DNA of 64,000 nt from Thermosphaera aggregans (GTDB lineage Archaea; Thermoproteota; Thermoprotei_A; Sulfolobales; Desulfurococcaceae): NCBI RefSeq assembly GCF_014962245.1, contig NZ_CP063144.1:920582-984581 (forward strand). The letters run 5' to 3'. Made by a program: the position numbers and the translations under genes. Each line of letters starts with the position of its first letter. The stretch's first letter is position 1. Below, piece by piece: positions 27,341 through 35,873 of the stretch. The notes below the pieces were generated by a model. The model was not told the origin of the DNA and did not search any database. It was given only the letters and a program-made list of their open reading frames with translations.

Positions 27341-28564
27341 CTAGGTGGTGAGCTCCTTTAAAAGCTCTCCTATACGTCTAATACCCTCATCGATAAGGTC
27401 TGTCTTAGCCATTGAGAAGTTGAGCCTAACGACATTTCTCCCTGACTCATCAGTGTAGAAGGGCGTGGCAGGGATTGCTGCGACATCATACTTTTCTAGA
27501 AGGATTTCTGTGAACTGTGCCGCCTCTATGTTCCTAGGCAACCATATCAGCACGAACATTCCAGCCACTGGACGCGTGTACTTGATCCCCGGCAAGTACT
27601 TCTCTATGGCGTTGATCATTAGATCCCGTTTCAACCTGTAGGTTTCAATAGCCCTTTCCTTCACATGCTTGAAAACCTTGTTTCTCAATACTTCTAGCAC
27701 TAAGTATTGCATTGGAACCGGGGGGCACATGTCCATGGGCCCCTTGGCCATCTTAGCTTTCTCAACAATCTCCAGCGGCCCTTCCAGCCAGCCAATTCTC
27801 AATCCTGTTCCGAGGACTTTGCTAAAGGAGCCTACATAGATAACTCTGCCCTCCTTATCCATAGATCTTAACGTTTTAACCTCTATAGGCTCGTACAATA
27901 GGTGGTTGTAAGCCGTGTCCTCCACTACGAGTATATCGTACTTGCTCGCAATCTCCAGAACGTGCTTCCTCCTCTCCTGGGCCAGAGTCAGGCCGGAGGG
28001 GTTCTGCCCTGTCGAGATAGTGTAGAGTAGTTTAACCCTTTTCCCCTCCTTACTCAGCTTTGAAAGAGTCTTGTCCAACTCTTCCGGTATCAGCCCATGA
28101 TCATCCATGGGTATTCCCTTAATCTGAACCCCATAATGCTTCCAGACGAGGAGTGTGTTAACGTAAGATGGGTTCTCAGTCAAAACCATATCTCCCGGAT
28201 CCAGGAGTAGCCTCCCTATAAGATCGATGGCCTGGGAGCCTCCGAGGGTTACAACGATGTTCTCGGGGTTTGTGCTGACCCCTTCAAATTCCTTCATGAA
28301 TCCTGCTATCTCATTCTTCAAGTCTATGACTCCGTCAGCAGGGGAGTAGTTGCCTATTATCCTTACTTTTTTGAAAAGCTCTGAAGACAGCTCTGCGTAG
28401 AGCTCCCTGGGTATCACGTCGGGATCCGGCTCTCCCGCCGCAAAGGATATGACTTGCCTGGTTTTTGATTTAACCGCGATCTTGCTTACCATCTCCCTTA
28501 TAGGGCTAGGCTCTATAAGGTTGGCCCTGCTACTTAAGAATTTATAGTAATCCGGTCTAGTCAT
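27341..28564 (-). CDS. Class I/II PLP-dependent aminotransferase
   Basis: 407 residues of the fold-type I family: SFAAGEPDP near 40-48, LGGSQAIDLIGRLLLDPGD near 107-125, TGQNPSG near 185-191, and PLP-lysine K249 in SFSKVLGTGLRIGW. This subgroup (aromatic, 2-aminoadipate and LysN-type aminotransferases) is common in archaea that ferment amino acids, where it feeds 2-oxoacids to ferredoxin oxidoreductases. Exact substrate not determinable. Confidence 0.9.
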   Translation of the reverse strand: MTRPDYYKFLSSRANLIEPSPIREMVSKIAVKSKTRQVISFAAGEPDPDVIPRELYAELSSELFKKVRIIGNYSPADGVIDLKNEIAGFMKEFEGVSTNPENIVVTLGGSQAIDLIGRLLLDPGDMVLTENPSYVNTLLVWKHYGVQIKGIPMDDHGLIPEELDKTLSKLSKEGKRVKLLYTISTGQNPSGLTLAQERRKHVLEIASKYDILVVEDTAYNHLLYEPIEVKTLRSMDKEGRVIYVGSFSKVLGTGLRIGWLEGPLEIVEKAKMAKGPMDMCPPVPMQYLVLEVLRNKVFKHVKERAIETYRLKRDLMINAIEKYLPGIKYTRPVAGMFVLIWLPRNIEAAQFTEILLEKYDVAAIPATPFYTDESGRNVVRLNFSMAKTDLIDEGIRRIGELLKELTT

Positions 28565-28631
28565 GACTGTTCACACTTGAAAATATGGTATCAACAGATA
28601 TATAAGTGGTTCTAATCCCGTGTAGCAAGCC

Positions 28632-29147
28632 TTACCTGAGCTTGACGGCCGAGCTTTCTTCCACCGTAAACTTGTCCTTAGCGATGTGAAGAATGAAGCC
28701 TGAGCCTGGCTTCGGCTCATCGTCGGGGAAGACCTTGTCATTGTAAGTGTACGCTACCACCTCTCCTATGAAAAGCGTGTGATCCCCGTAGTCATGCATA
28801 CCTATAACCTTGCATTCTAGATTAGCAACTGCTTCTTTTATCAGTGGAACGCTCACGGCTACGGGCTTCTCGAATGTAACTCTTGCCTCGGATAATTTAC
28901 CCGGCCTACTCCTCGAGCCGAAGAGCCAGACGTCTCTAAGGATTTCAATGGTTGGAACGCTCACCACGAACTCTTTATACCTTGTTATAAGCTTGTGAGT
29001 ATATCTCTTAGGGGATATAGAGACAGCTATGATGAAGGGGTCTGCGGAAACCATGGTGACCCAGTCGGCCGCCATAACATTTACTTCTCCGCCAATCCTG
29101 CCTGAAACTATTAGATAAGTCCGCATAGGGTACAGAAGCCTTTTCAT
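28632..29147 (-). CDS. Flavin reductase-like FMN-binding protein (flavoredoxin family)
   Basis: 171 residues with the split-barrel FMN-binding pattern: a start similar to YPMRTYLIVSG, then NVMAADWVTMVSADPFIIAVSISPKRYTH, where the conserved N..A..W segment binds FMN. Family members reduce flavins or accept electrons from ferredoxin or NAD(P)H. It stands alone between short intergenic regions; a partner is not visible. Confidence 0.87.
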   Translation of the reverse strand: MKRLLYPMRTYLIVSGRIGGEVNVMAADWVTMVSADPFIIAVSISPKRYTHKLITRYKEFVVSVPTIEILRDVWLFGSRSRPGKLSEARVTFEKPVAVSVPLIKEAVANLECKVIGMHDYGDHTLFIGEVVAYTYNDKVFPDDEPKPGSGFILHIAKDKFTVEESSAVKLR

Positions 29148-29226
29148 GCAAACCCCTTAACAGTTAAGCTAGTTGAAAATAAAACTATTTCGCTTAGTAA
29201 AACCCCATTCTAAAGAAGGATTCAAG

Positions 29227-29901
29227 CTAGACAAGCCATGTAAGGATGATAAGCTTCAAGTACTCGCCGGCCACCTGGCAGGCATCAACGCTTTCTTCTA
29301 AATCCTTGTTCAAATCATGTATGAGGATAGACATGGTGACTGGTCTCAACTTGTCTGCTAAGGTTAGGAGCAATCCTCTGTTCGCAAGATCGACTTGATC
29401 AGCTCTTTCCTCATACTTGTTGATCAATTTTATATCCTCGAGAGCTTCCGCATTATCCCCCTCCATGGTTTTCTTAGCAGCCGATATTAGTTGGTGGAGA
29501 GCTGTTATAGATAGCTTGCTCAACTCTATAATTCCGTTACGAATCTCCGCTGGAATCTCCAGTATTGGGAGAATGGTTAGCTCTCTCGCAGCCTCCTTGA
29601 TATGATCTCCTATGGCGTCAGCCTTGATGACAAAGTTTAACAAGTCTTCTTTAAGAGAAGCCTCCAGCCTCGAGGAGACAATCAATTCTTCGAGCCTAGT
29701 CCTGAGGTCTTTCCCCTTCTCCTCAAGCTTCAATACTTCAGCAAGCTGTACCCTTGCCTCTCCAACCCTCATTGTGTTGAGCAAATCCAAGGAGCTACTG
29801 AAAGCTTTGGCTATTTTTTCAAGGTTGCTTAGAAAGTCTATCAACGTCTCAATGGCTTCGGCACTTAAAATGTCGGAAAGCCGTATACTCAACCCCTCCA
29901 A
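29227..29901 (-). CDS. DUF47/PhoU-like helical protein
   Basis: 224 residues, almost all helical, with the E-x-x-AD/ADxxGDxxKEA patterns (KADAIGDHIKEAARE and NKYEERADQVDLANR) of the DUF47 PhoU-like family, which is usually paired with Pit-type phosphate transporters. Here the Pit gene is 15 kb away at 45.1 kb, so the partnership is only suggested. Start is TTG preceded by an AT-rich region. Confidence 0.78.
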   Translation of the reverse strand: MEGLSIRLSDILSAEAIETLIDFLSNLEKIAKAFSSSLDLLNTMRVGEARVQLAEVLKLEEKGKDLRTRLEELIVSSRLEASLKEDLLNFVIKADAIGDHIKEAARELTILPILEIPAEIRNGIIELSKLSITALHQLISAAKKTMEGDNAEALEDIKLINKYEERADQVDLANRGLLLTLADKLRPVTMSILIHDLNKDLEESVDACQVAGEYLKLIILTWLV

Positions 29902-29985
29902 TAACCTTTATCCATGGATGTCTTAAAATAATTTAAGAGTCAAGATTAATTACGTTCCAACTACAATTTTCTAGCAGTGAGAGCC

Positions 29986-30591
29986 ATGTCGTCTAAAATC
30001 ATGCTTCCAAAACCCAACAATGAGACTTGTCTAGGGAGACTTTTGAAAGAGAGAAGGAGTGTTCGAAGCTATAAGGAATCATCCTTAACCCTCCAGGAAT
30101 TGTCAAGCCTCTTATGGTTCACCTATGGCTGTGTTGAACCAGACTGTGAAAGAAGGACATCGCCGTCCGCGGGTGCAACATACCCTTTCGAAATATACGT
30201 CTCGGTTAGAAACAACGGGGTTGAGGGTGTGGAGCCCGGGATATACCATTACGATGCCGAGAGGAACGAACTGGTAGAGGTTTTGAAAGGAGATTTCTCC
30301 AGACAGCTCGCGAAAGCCTGCATGGGACAGAGATGGGTTTTGAACGCCCCTATTAACATAATACTTGTTGCTGTTGCCGAAAGAACCACGGGGTACTACG
30401 GCGAAAGAGGGTGGCGGTACATTTTCAACGAGGCCGGTCATATTGGTCAAAACATCTATCTCGCATCGGTTGAAATGGGCTTGGGAACGGTTGCTGTGGG
30501 AGCGTTTAACGATGACCAGGTTTCCAAACTATTAAGTCTGCCCGAGGGATATGAGCCCGTCTACGTGTTCCCCGTTGGAAGGGTGAAGTAG
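29986..30591 (+). CDS. Nitroreductase-family protein, SagB/ThcOx type
   Basis: 201 residues from ATG 29986 (GTG 29977 is an alternative). Begins with LGRLLKERRSVRSYK and contains SLLWFTYGC, RTSPSAGATYPFEIYV, EAGHIGQNIYLASVEMGLGTVAVGAF, typical of the FMN-dependent SagB/ThcOx-like branch that includes peptide azoline oxidases. No cyclodehydratase or peptide-modifying enzyme lies next to it, so a stand-alone flavin oxidoreductase is more likely than a RiPP enzyme. Confidence 0.87.
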   Translation: MSSKIMLPKPNNETCLGRLLKERRSVRSYKESSLTLQELSSLLWFTYGCVEPDCERRTSPSAGATYPFEIYVSVRNNGVEGVEPGIYHYDAERNELVEVLKGDFSRQLAKACMGQRWVLNAPINIILVAVAERTTGYYGERGWRYIFNEAGHIGQNIYLASVEMGLGTVAVGAFNDDQVSKLLSLPEGYEPVYVFPVGRVK

Positions 30592-30594
30592 GAT

Positions 30595-31119
30595 TTATGG
30601 CTTCTCGGATTTGCTCACAATTATTTTTTCGGGCATCGTAACAGTTATGGTTGCGTAGCGCCTCCTATGGTATAGTTTAACGCTTCGAACGTAGACAACG
30701 TAATCAGGGTGTGTAAGGGACACTTGACGGTCGATTTTCTCCGCAATAACTCTTATAGCATCCATGCTGTGCGCCGGCATCCTGGTCTCCCTCCAGTAAA
30801 GACGGCCGTGCAAGGTAACCCGGTAGGTCTTATCCGGTGGAATCCTGGCTAGTGCTAGCTCGCTCGCTTTTTCAGCAACATCCTCCACATACGGATCTAC
30901 GATCGTGTCGATAGGTATTACCCTGTAGACCATTGGGGCTTCCTTAACTATGCTTCTCAGATTTTCAATTGCTTGATAAGGGTCTGGCACTTTAATGAGG
31001 ATGACGCAAGGCCCCTTATCGATCACCTGGTAATCCTTGATAAGAGAGCGAAGACTCCCGATCACAAATCTGTAGTTGTCAAGCCCTGGCTCATGGGTTA
31101 TCATTAAGTTGAAGCTCAA
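30595..31119 (-). CDS. THUMP-domain RNA-binding protein
   Basis: 174 residues from a TTG. The segment from about 60 to 160 (VYRVIPIDTIVDPYVEDV, then TYRVTLHGRLYWRETRMPAHSMDAIRVIAEKI, VSLTHPDYVVYVRSVK) has the THUMP pattern found in tRNA-modifying enzymes. No catalytic domain is attached, so it likely binds tRNA and works with a separate enzyme, as the archaeal Tan1-like acetylation adaptor does. Convergent with the nitroreductase. Confidence 0.75.
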   Translation of the reverse strand: MSFNLMITHEPGLDNYRFVIGSLRSLIKDYQVIDKGPCVILIKVPDPYQAIENLRSIVKEAPMVYRVIPIDTIVDPYVEDVAEKASELALARIPPDKTYRVTLHGRLYWRETRMPAHSMDAIRVIAEKIDRQVSLTHPDYVVYVRSVKLYHRRRYATITVTMPEKIIVSKSEKP

Positions 31120-31186
31120 GCCTTAAACCCCCGTTTTACTGGATACTGTTATTAACAAGTCTCAATAAATACTCTTCTTTGAGAGA

Positions 31187-31471
31187 GTGGAGGAAATGAT
31201 TGGGAGGTTGTCTAAAAACAAGATCATCATTCAAGAAGCTTGGACCCAGTACGATATAAGAGACATTCTTGACGATATCAACCCTATACTAGTGTCGAAA
31301 GGGTATTCTCCAACCTACTTCTTCGAGGGGACGCCTGTTCTAGGGGTTGGCGGATTCAGCGTTATCATTAAGCTTGCCAAGGACTTAACAGACGCTGATT
31401 ACCGGGTTATCAAGAGGATTTTACTTCTTAGAAATATAAAAATAGTGGAGGAAGATAAGCTTGAAGCTTGA
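31187..31471 (+). CDS. Small unknown protein upstream of xdhC
   Basis: 94 residues from GTG 31187; ATG 31196 is three codons later with GGAGG just before it. No family recognised. It has mixed alpha/beta character with a glycine-rich stretch (TPVLGVGGFSVII) and ends by overlapping the xdhC start by 11 bases, so the two are translationally coupled. A role in the XdhC pathway is possible by context only. Confidence 0.65.
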   Translation: MEEMIGRLSKNKIIIQEAWTQYDIRDILDDINPILVSKGYSPTYFFEGTPVLGVGGFSVIIKLAKDLTDADYRVIKRILLLRNIKIVEEDKLEA

Positions 31472-32297
31472 GGAATTATTTGGTAGGATTATACAGGAGC
31501 TCAACAAGGGGAATCCTGTAGCCATAGCAACAATTATTGGCAAAGAGGGGAGCGGCCCGCGGGAAATAGGTGCATCAATGGTTGTTACAGTTGATGGAGA
31601 GAGAATAGGGACTATTGGGGGCGGGGAGCTGGAAGCCATCATAATAAGGAATGCGCTCGAGGCTATTGAGAAGGGGGAACCAAGGAAGGTAAAGCTCGCC
31701 TTGAGGAGAGATAATATTCCAAGCGACGCACAACCCACTGGCATGCTGTGCGGGGGAGTCGTAGAAGTATTCATAAACGTGTTAAAGCCCCAGCCAAGAG
31801 TAGTCATAATAGGTGCTGGACACCTGGGCAAACCTATCGCTGAAATAGGAAACCTGCTTGGTTTTCGAACAGTAATCATGGATAGGAGTGATGAGCTCGC
31901 AAATCCTATGAGATACCCGTTCGCGGAACAGGTTTTCGCAGGGGACTTCTTGTCCGAGCTTGAAAAGATACGATTAGGCCCCAACGATATAGCGGTTATC
32001 GTGTATGGAGAAGTTGAAACGGACTATCAGTCTTTGAAAAAGATTCTCCAATACAATCCTAGCAGACACGTTTGGGTTCTGTGTAGCAGGCATAGAGCCA
32101 GGTGGATGGTTGAAAGGCTCCGCGAGGAAGGGGTTGACGTGGAGAAGCATAAATTCTTCATCCACATGCCCGCCGGCCTGGATATTAAAAGCGCTACCCC
32201 TGAGGAAATAGCCGTGAGTATTTGGTCTGAGATAATCTGCGTGCTAAAGAATTGTGAAATACCTGTTAAAACACTCAGTATTTTCAAGGAAGCGTAG
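31461..32297 (+). CDS. XdhC/CoxF-family cofactor maturation protein
   Basis: 278 residues from a TTG. N-terminal XdhC_CoxI domain (VAIATIIGKEGSGPREIGASMVV; IGTIGGGELEA; PTGMLCGGVVEVFI with a conserved Cys) and C-terminal Rossmann domain (RVVIIGAGHLGKPIAEIGNLLGF; then WVLCSRHR). XdhC binds molybdenum cofactor, sulfurates and inserts it into xanthine dehydrogenase-type enzymes. No such enzyme is in the window; the AOR-type tungstoenzymes use a different bis-pterin cofactor, so the client must be elsewhere. Confidence 0.88.
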   Translation: MKLEELFGRIIQELNKGNPVAIATIIGKEGSGPREIGASMVVTVDGERIGTIGGGELEAIIIRNALEAIEKGEPRKVKLALRRDNIPSDAQPTGMLCGGVVEVFINVLKPQPRVVIIGAGHLGKPIAEIGNLLGFRTVIMDRSDELANPMRYPFAEQVFAGDFLSELEKIRLGPNDIAVIVYGEVETDYQSLKKILQYNPSRHVWVLCSRHRARWMVERLREEGVDVEKHKFFIHMPAGLDIKSATPEEIAVSIWSEIICVLKNCEIPVKTLSIFKEA

Positions 32298-32387
32298 GAG
32301 GATGCGATAGTAAAGCTTAAAAACCCTCTCTCGCTGAGACCCGTGTTTTAAATGGCTTCAGAAGGGGATTTTACCAACGGGGTTTAA

Positions 32388-32900
32388 TTGAGCTACGGAG
32401 AAGCTTACTCGGCATCAACATCTGTTAGTGTTGTGAATTTCGCTGAAGATGAAATTAAAAACTTGGCTGGGGAGTTGTCGGAGTATTTATCTGTTTACAG
32501 CGTATTAGAAGATGAGCAAGTTTACGCGAAAATCCTGAAGCTAGTTAACAGGTTCCTAGAAATCGTTTCGCCAATCACATATTATCCTGAAATAGCTTCA
32601 GCGGTATTTAGCAAGATAGAGCTTAGGCTATGGGAGGTTGAAATACCTGGAACACTTGTTGAAGAACTTTTCCTCAATACTTATAGGTTGAAGCAAGCGA
32701 TTTTAGCCGGTGGAAGCGAGGAGGCCTCAGTAATTGGAAAAGCCTTGGCGGTGGTTCTTACAGACTTGTACACCCGGGTTGAAGCAGATGAGTTAATCAA
32801 CCTCGTCAGCCGGTTGGAGGAGCAATCAGCATCTACCGAGGGGCTCGAGAAAATTCTGACGCTCTCCGTTTTAACGTTAATCGCCGCTACCAATCAGTAA
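32388..32900 (+). CDS. Unknown acidic helical protein
   Basis: 170 residues from a TTG, rich in Glu, Ala, Leu and Val, predicted mostly helical, no cysteine, no membrane helix. I do not recognise a family. It ends one base before the stop of the convergent VWA gene. TTTTAAAT at about 32345 could be its TATA box, giving a leader of about 15 bases. Confidence 0.6.
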   Translation: MSYGEAYSASTSVSVVNFAEDEIKNLAGELSEYLSVYSVLEDEQVYAKILKLVNRFLEIVSPITYYPEIASAVFSKIELRLWEVEIPGTLVEELFLNTYRLKQAILAGGSEEASVIGKALAVVLTDLYTRVEADELINLVSRLEEQSASTEGLEKILTLSVLTLIAATNQ

Positions 32901-32901
32901 G

Positions 32902-34605
32902 CTATCTTACCTCTATGATTTTTAACGCGCTCGAGCGCCCGAGCCTGGCGACAGAAAAGTATTTAGTGGATACTTTTTTGAGGCTTGGATTCTCGCCCAA
33001 TATCATCACCGAGTACAGGTTAGCCCCAGCCCTCTTCAAGTTGTAAGACACGTGTTGCTCAGCAATCCTGTCAACACCATCAGTTATGAGGATAATGTCG
33101 GATGTTTCGCCCGACGCACCGGTTCTTATATCGGTTGATGCAGTTATGAGCGCCCTTGAAATATCGGTTCCACCGCTCCCCTTCACCCTCGCAATATAGT
33201 TCATTAACTCAACCACTTCTCTAGCCTTAGGCCTCCTGCCAACCTTTATCAACGGGTAGGGCTGGCTGTCGAAAAACCTAACGTAGAATTCACGGTGCTC
33301 CCTAACTGCTCTAATATACAGCCCCAACGCAACAGCCTTGGCCCAGGTTATTTTAACACCATCCATGCTCCCGCTGTTGTGAACTAAAACACCATTCGCC
33401 GTGAAAATGTGATCCTTCCCAAGCCTTATATCGAATACTTTCCCCACACCCAGCATCATCTTCTCTAGGAGCCTGACCGGTTTGAAACCGCTCTCCCTAT
33501 AGTCGTATGCGTACAGGTGTTCACCCGGTTGAATCTCGGAAGCCTGCTTTAATATGGTTGAAGAGTTTTGGAAAACAGGGATTACGTGGTTTCCGCTGGC
33601 CTTCAAAACTCCCGCTTCCGTTTTCAACCCGTAAACCGGCTTAACATCCTCAACAATCTTGACAACCTCGGCGCTTGAGACAACGGGAACCCCCTTACTG
33701 CTGATTTTTGCCGAAACCACCTCATCTCCCACCCGTATCTCCCTCAGTTTTTTCAACCGGCCGTTAGAAAGCTCAATCAAGCTCTCCCCGTCCAAGCACT
33801 TGTCAAGCAATACGTAAATCGGGCCAAGGCTCTCCTCAACTCTTTTCTCGTAGAGAAGTAGCCTAGATGAGAGGAATCTTAGGTAGAAGAGTTCGTCTGG
33901 AAGAATCCTCGAAGAAGGAGTGAGCCTCTCTATGTCCCTGCCAAGCTCGTAACCGCCTATCTCTCCGTGCTTATGCCTCTCGCTCTTCTTTTTCAATCCA
34001 AGCTCCCAAGGTTTTAAACCCTCAATCAGCTCAAGAATCCGTCTCACATCCGTGATCCTGGCTAGCCTAAGGAGCTCGGGACCGTATTCTTCGAATGATA
34101 ACTGGCTAATGCTACCTGGCTCCAACCCCTCCATAACAGACTTCAATCTCCTCACGTGCTCAACGTCCATCATCGTGTTAACAATAGCCTTCTCCACGAT
34201 CCTCCTAACTTCAGAAGCATCCCTAGACTCCTCGCTATTATCCGGAGATCGAGAATGCCTCGACCTTTGAGCCTCCAGCGATTCATATTCTGAAAGGAAA
34301 ACGCTAGCGGCCAAGCCGCTCATAAACGGGTCGATAAGCGTCTTTCCTTTAATAGAGTGTAGACTTGGTGATTTCATCAAGTATTTTACAACTTGGTAAT
34401 TCCGGTTAGACGGATCGGCATCCTCGCTTAGTATTGGGAATGGAAGATAGAAGACATAGAATGTGTCGATAGCTAAGTCTAGAGGGATTTTCTCTCCCTT
34501 GCCTCCGAGAAAGTCTATGATCCTCCTTATTCTTTCCCCTCTGTAAATTGTCAGGGGATTTTGATAATCAATGCCTTTTAACACGCCGCGTACTTGCTCC
34601 TCCAT
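32902..34605 (-). CDS. VWA-domain protein (ViaA/CoxE-like) interrupted by a mini-intein
   Basis: 567 residues from ATG 34605 (TTG 34611 adds two). An N-terminal helical region (about 1-250) precedes a C-terminal von Willebrand A domain. The VWA MIDAS motif DxSGS is split: D268-K269, then 141 intein residues (270-410), then S411-G412-S413. Without the intein the host protein is 426 residues, with later MIDAS-type residues in GSGGTDIS and LITDGVD. It follows the MoxR ATPase gene by ten bases, the RavA-ViaA arrangement; such pairs act as metal- or cofactor-insertion or complex-remodelling chaperones. Active VWA protein requires splicing. Confidence 0.92.
   Translation of the reverse strand: MEEQVRGVLKGIDYQNPLTIYRGERIRRIIDFLGGKGEKIPLDLAIDTFYVFYLPFPILSEDADPSNRNYQVVKYLMKSPSLHSIKGKTLIDPFMSGLAASVFLSEYESLEAQRSRHSRSPDNSEESRDASEVRRIVEKAIVNTMMDVEHVRRLKSVMEGLEPGSISQLSFEEYGPELLRLARITDVRRILELIEGLKPWELGLKKKSERHKHGEIGGYELGRDIERLTPSSRILPDELFYLRFLSSRLLLYEKRVEESLGPIYVLLDKCLDGESLIELSNGRLKKLREIRVGDEVVSAKISSKGVPVVSSAEVVKIVEDVKPVYGLKTEAGVLKASGNHVIPVFQNSSTILKQASEIQPGEHLYAYDYRESGFKPVRLLEKMMLGVGKVFDIRLGKDHIFTANGVLVHNSGSMDGVKITWAKAVALGLYIRAVREHREFYVRFFDSQPYPLIKVGRRPKAREVVELMNYIARVKGSGGTDISRALITASTDIRTGASGETSDIILITDGVDRIAEQHVSYNLKRAGANLYSVMILGENPSLKKVSTKYFSVARLGRSSALKIIEVR
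33376..33798 (-). other. Mini-intein inserted in the VWA MIDAS motif
   Basis: 141 residues (270-410 of the host) bounded by Cys at the N-terminus and His-Asn at the C-terminus, followed by Ser as the +1 nucleophile. Block A is CLDGESLIELSNG then KKLREIRVGDEV; block B is LKASGNHVIPVF with the conserved His; block F is KVFDIRLGKDHIFTANG; block G is VLVHN then S. All splicing residues are present. The space between blocks B and F is only about 50 residues, so no homing endonuclease domain exists. Excision rejoins DK to SGSMDG and restores a perfect MIDAS. Confidence 0.95.
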
Positions 34606-34615
34606 CTTCAATCAG

Positions 34616-35764
34616 CTACATTATTAGCTTCTTCTTGATCAAATCGATGACGTCGTTTACCTCGGCCAAGACATCCATAGCTCTCTTCCTCACCTCGTCG
34701 TCGCTGGACTCTGATGCTAGTTTCCTAACTTTTTCCTTAACCGTTTCAAAGCTTCTTAAGTAATCCAGGAGCCTTGGATCCAGCTCGGGCGTGTTGGAGA
34801 TAAAAGTTTTGGCCTCCTTAACATTCGCCTCTATCTCCGACAACTCCTTCAAATGCTTTTCCCTCGCCTCTATCTCGTCGAGCAGGATGACATAGGTTTT
34901 CTCAGCTTCCTCAATATCTCGAGGTATCACGTACTTCAGCACGAAGAGATCGTCTTCGCTGGCTTTTGTCGACTGCCTGAGTAAGGCGTTGGCAGCAATA
35001 ATTTTAAGAGCTTTCCCCTTCCGCCTATCAGTAACGTGGATTCCTTGATCCTCGAAAATACCATAGAGCTTTATCAACTTCTCCTTAACGGGCGACACAT
35101 CCACCTGGTATACCAGCCCGTTGAGTTTCGCCAGATCCTCTACGCTTAAAACGGGCTCCCCGTGGAGATACAGGCCGGATTCAATCCTCCAAACAGCGTC
35201 GAGAAGCTCTCCCCACTTATTCTCCTCAACAGGTTTCACGAAATGCCGGAGAAGGAAGCGATCGTAGAGGGCTTGGAGCTCTGTCTCATCCGGGACGCGG
35301 TTTGTTGCTGATATCATGGTCCAGAGGGGAACTTTTATCTCAGAGTACCCGTCATACACTATTCTCTCATTCATTATTGAAAGCATCATATTGAGGATTG
35401 CAGAGTTAGCGTTGAAGATTTCATCTATGAAAGCTATCTCCGCCTCTGGAAGCTTTCCCCTTGTGATCCTCACATACCTGCCGTTTCTCAGCTCATTAAT
35501 GTCCAGGGGGCCGAAGAGCTCGTCGGGCTCCGTGAAACGTGTTAGTAAGTATTTGAAAAACCTCGCGTTGATCAACTCGGCCGCCCTTCTAGCAAGCGCC
35601 GACTTCGCAGTACCAGGCTCACCTATAAGAAGAACGTGTTCCCCGGTTATCAACGCTAGCGTCAACACGGTTGCTTCCTCACTCCTGCCCACAAAAGGCT
35701 TCTCGAGCTCGTTCCTAAACCTCACTATTTTCTCTAGTAAAACCTGAATACCCGGGTTTGGCAA
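34616..35764 (-). CDS. MoxR-family AAA+ ATPase (RavA-like)
   Basis: 382 residues. Walker A GEPGTAKSALA (48-58), Walker B AFIDEIF with D114/E115, sensor-1 SATNRVP near 148-154 and an arginine-bearing DRFLLRH segment near 163-169. The C-terminal third (about 285-382) is a charged coiled-coil with EAREKHLKELSEIEA, similar to the RavA arm region. Works as a hexameric ATPase with the VWA protein encoded immediately downstream. Confidence 0.92.
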   Translation of the reverse strand: MPNPGIQVLLEKIVRFRNELEKPFVGRSEEATVLTLALITGEHVLLIGEPGTAKSALARRAAELINARFFKYLLTRFTEPDELFGPLDINELRNGRYVRITRGKLPEAEIAFIDEIFNANSAILNMMLSIMNERIVYDGYSEIKVPLWTMISATNRVPDETELQALYDRFLLRHFVKPVEENKWGELLDAVWRIESGLYLHGEPVLSVEDLAKLNGLVYQVDVSPVKEKLIKLYGIFEDQGIHVTDRRKGKALKIIAANALLRQSTKASEDDLFVLKYVIPRDIEEAEKTYVILLDEIEAREKHLKELSEIEANVKEAKTFISNTPELDPRLLDYLRSFETVKEKVRKLASESSDDEVRKRAMDVLAEVNDVIDLIKKKLIM

Positions 35765-35873
35765 AATACTTCACCGCACCAATTGTTTTCATGGTTAAGC
35801 CAACTTAATATATTTTTTGCGAGAACAAGAGATTTTAACAGGACGATTAATAAACTCCAACCGGTAGGTAGGA

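Noticed and set aside
29986-30591. RiPP azoline oxidase of a peptide-modification cluster
   Set aside because: SagB-type sequence alone is not enough; no cyclodehydratase, precursor peptide or peptidase-exporter lies nearby.
33376-33798. Ordinary lineage-specific insertion rather than an intein
   Set aside because: All terminal splicing residues and blocks A, B, F and G are present and excision restores a perfect MIDAS motif.
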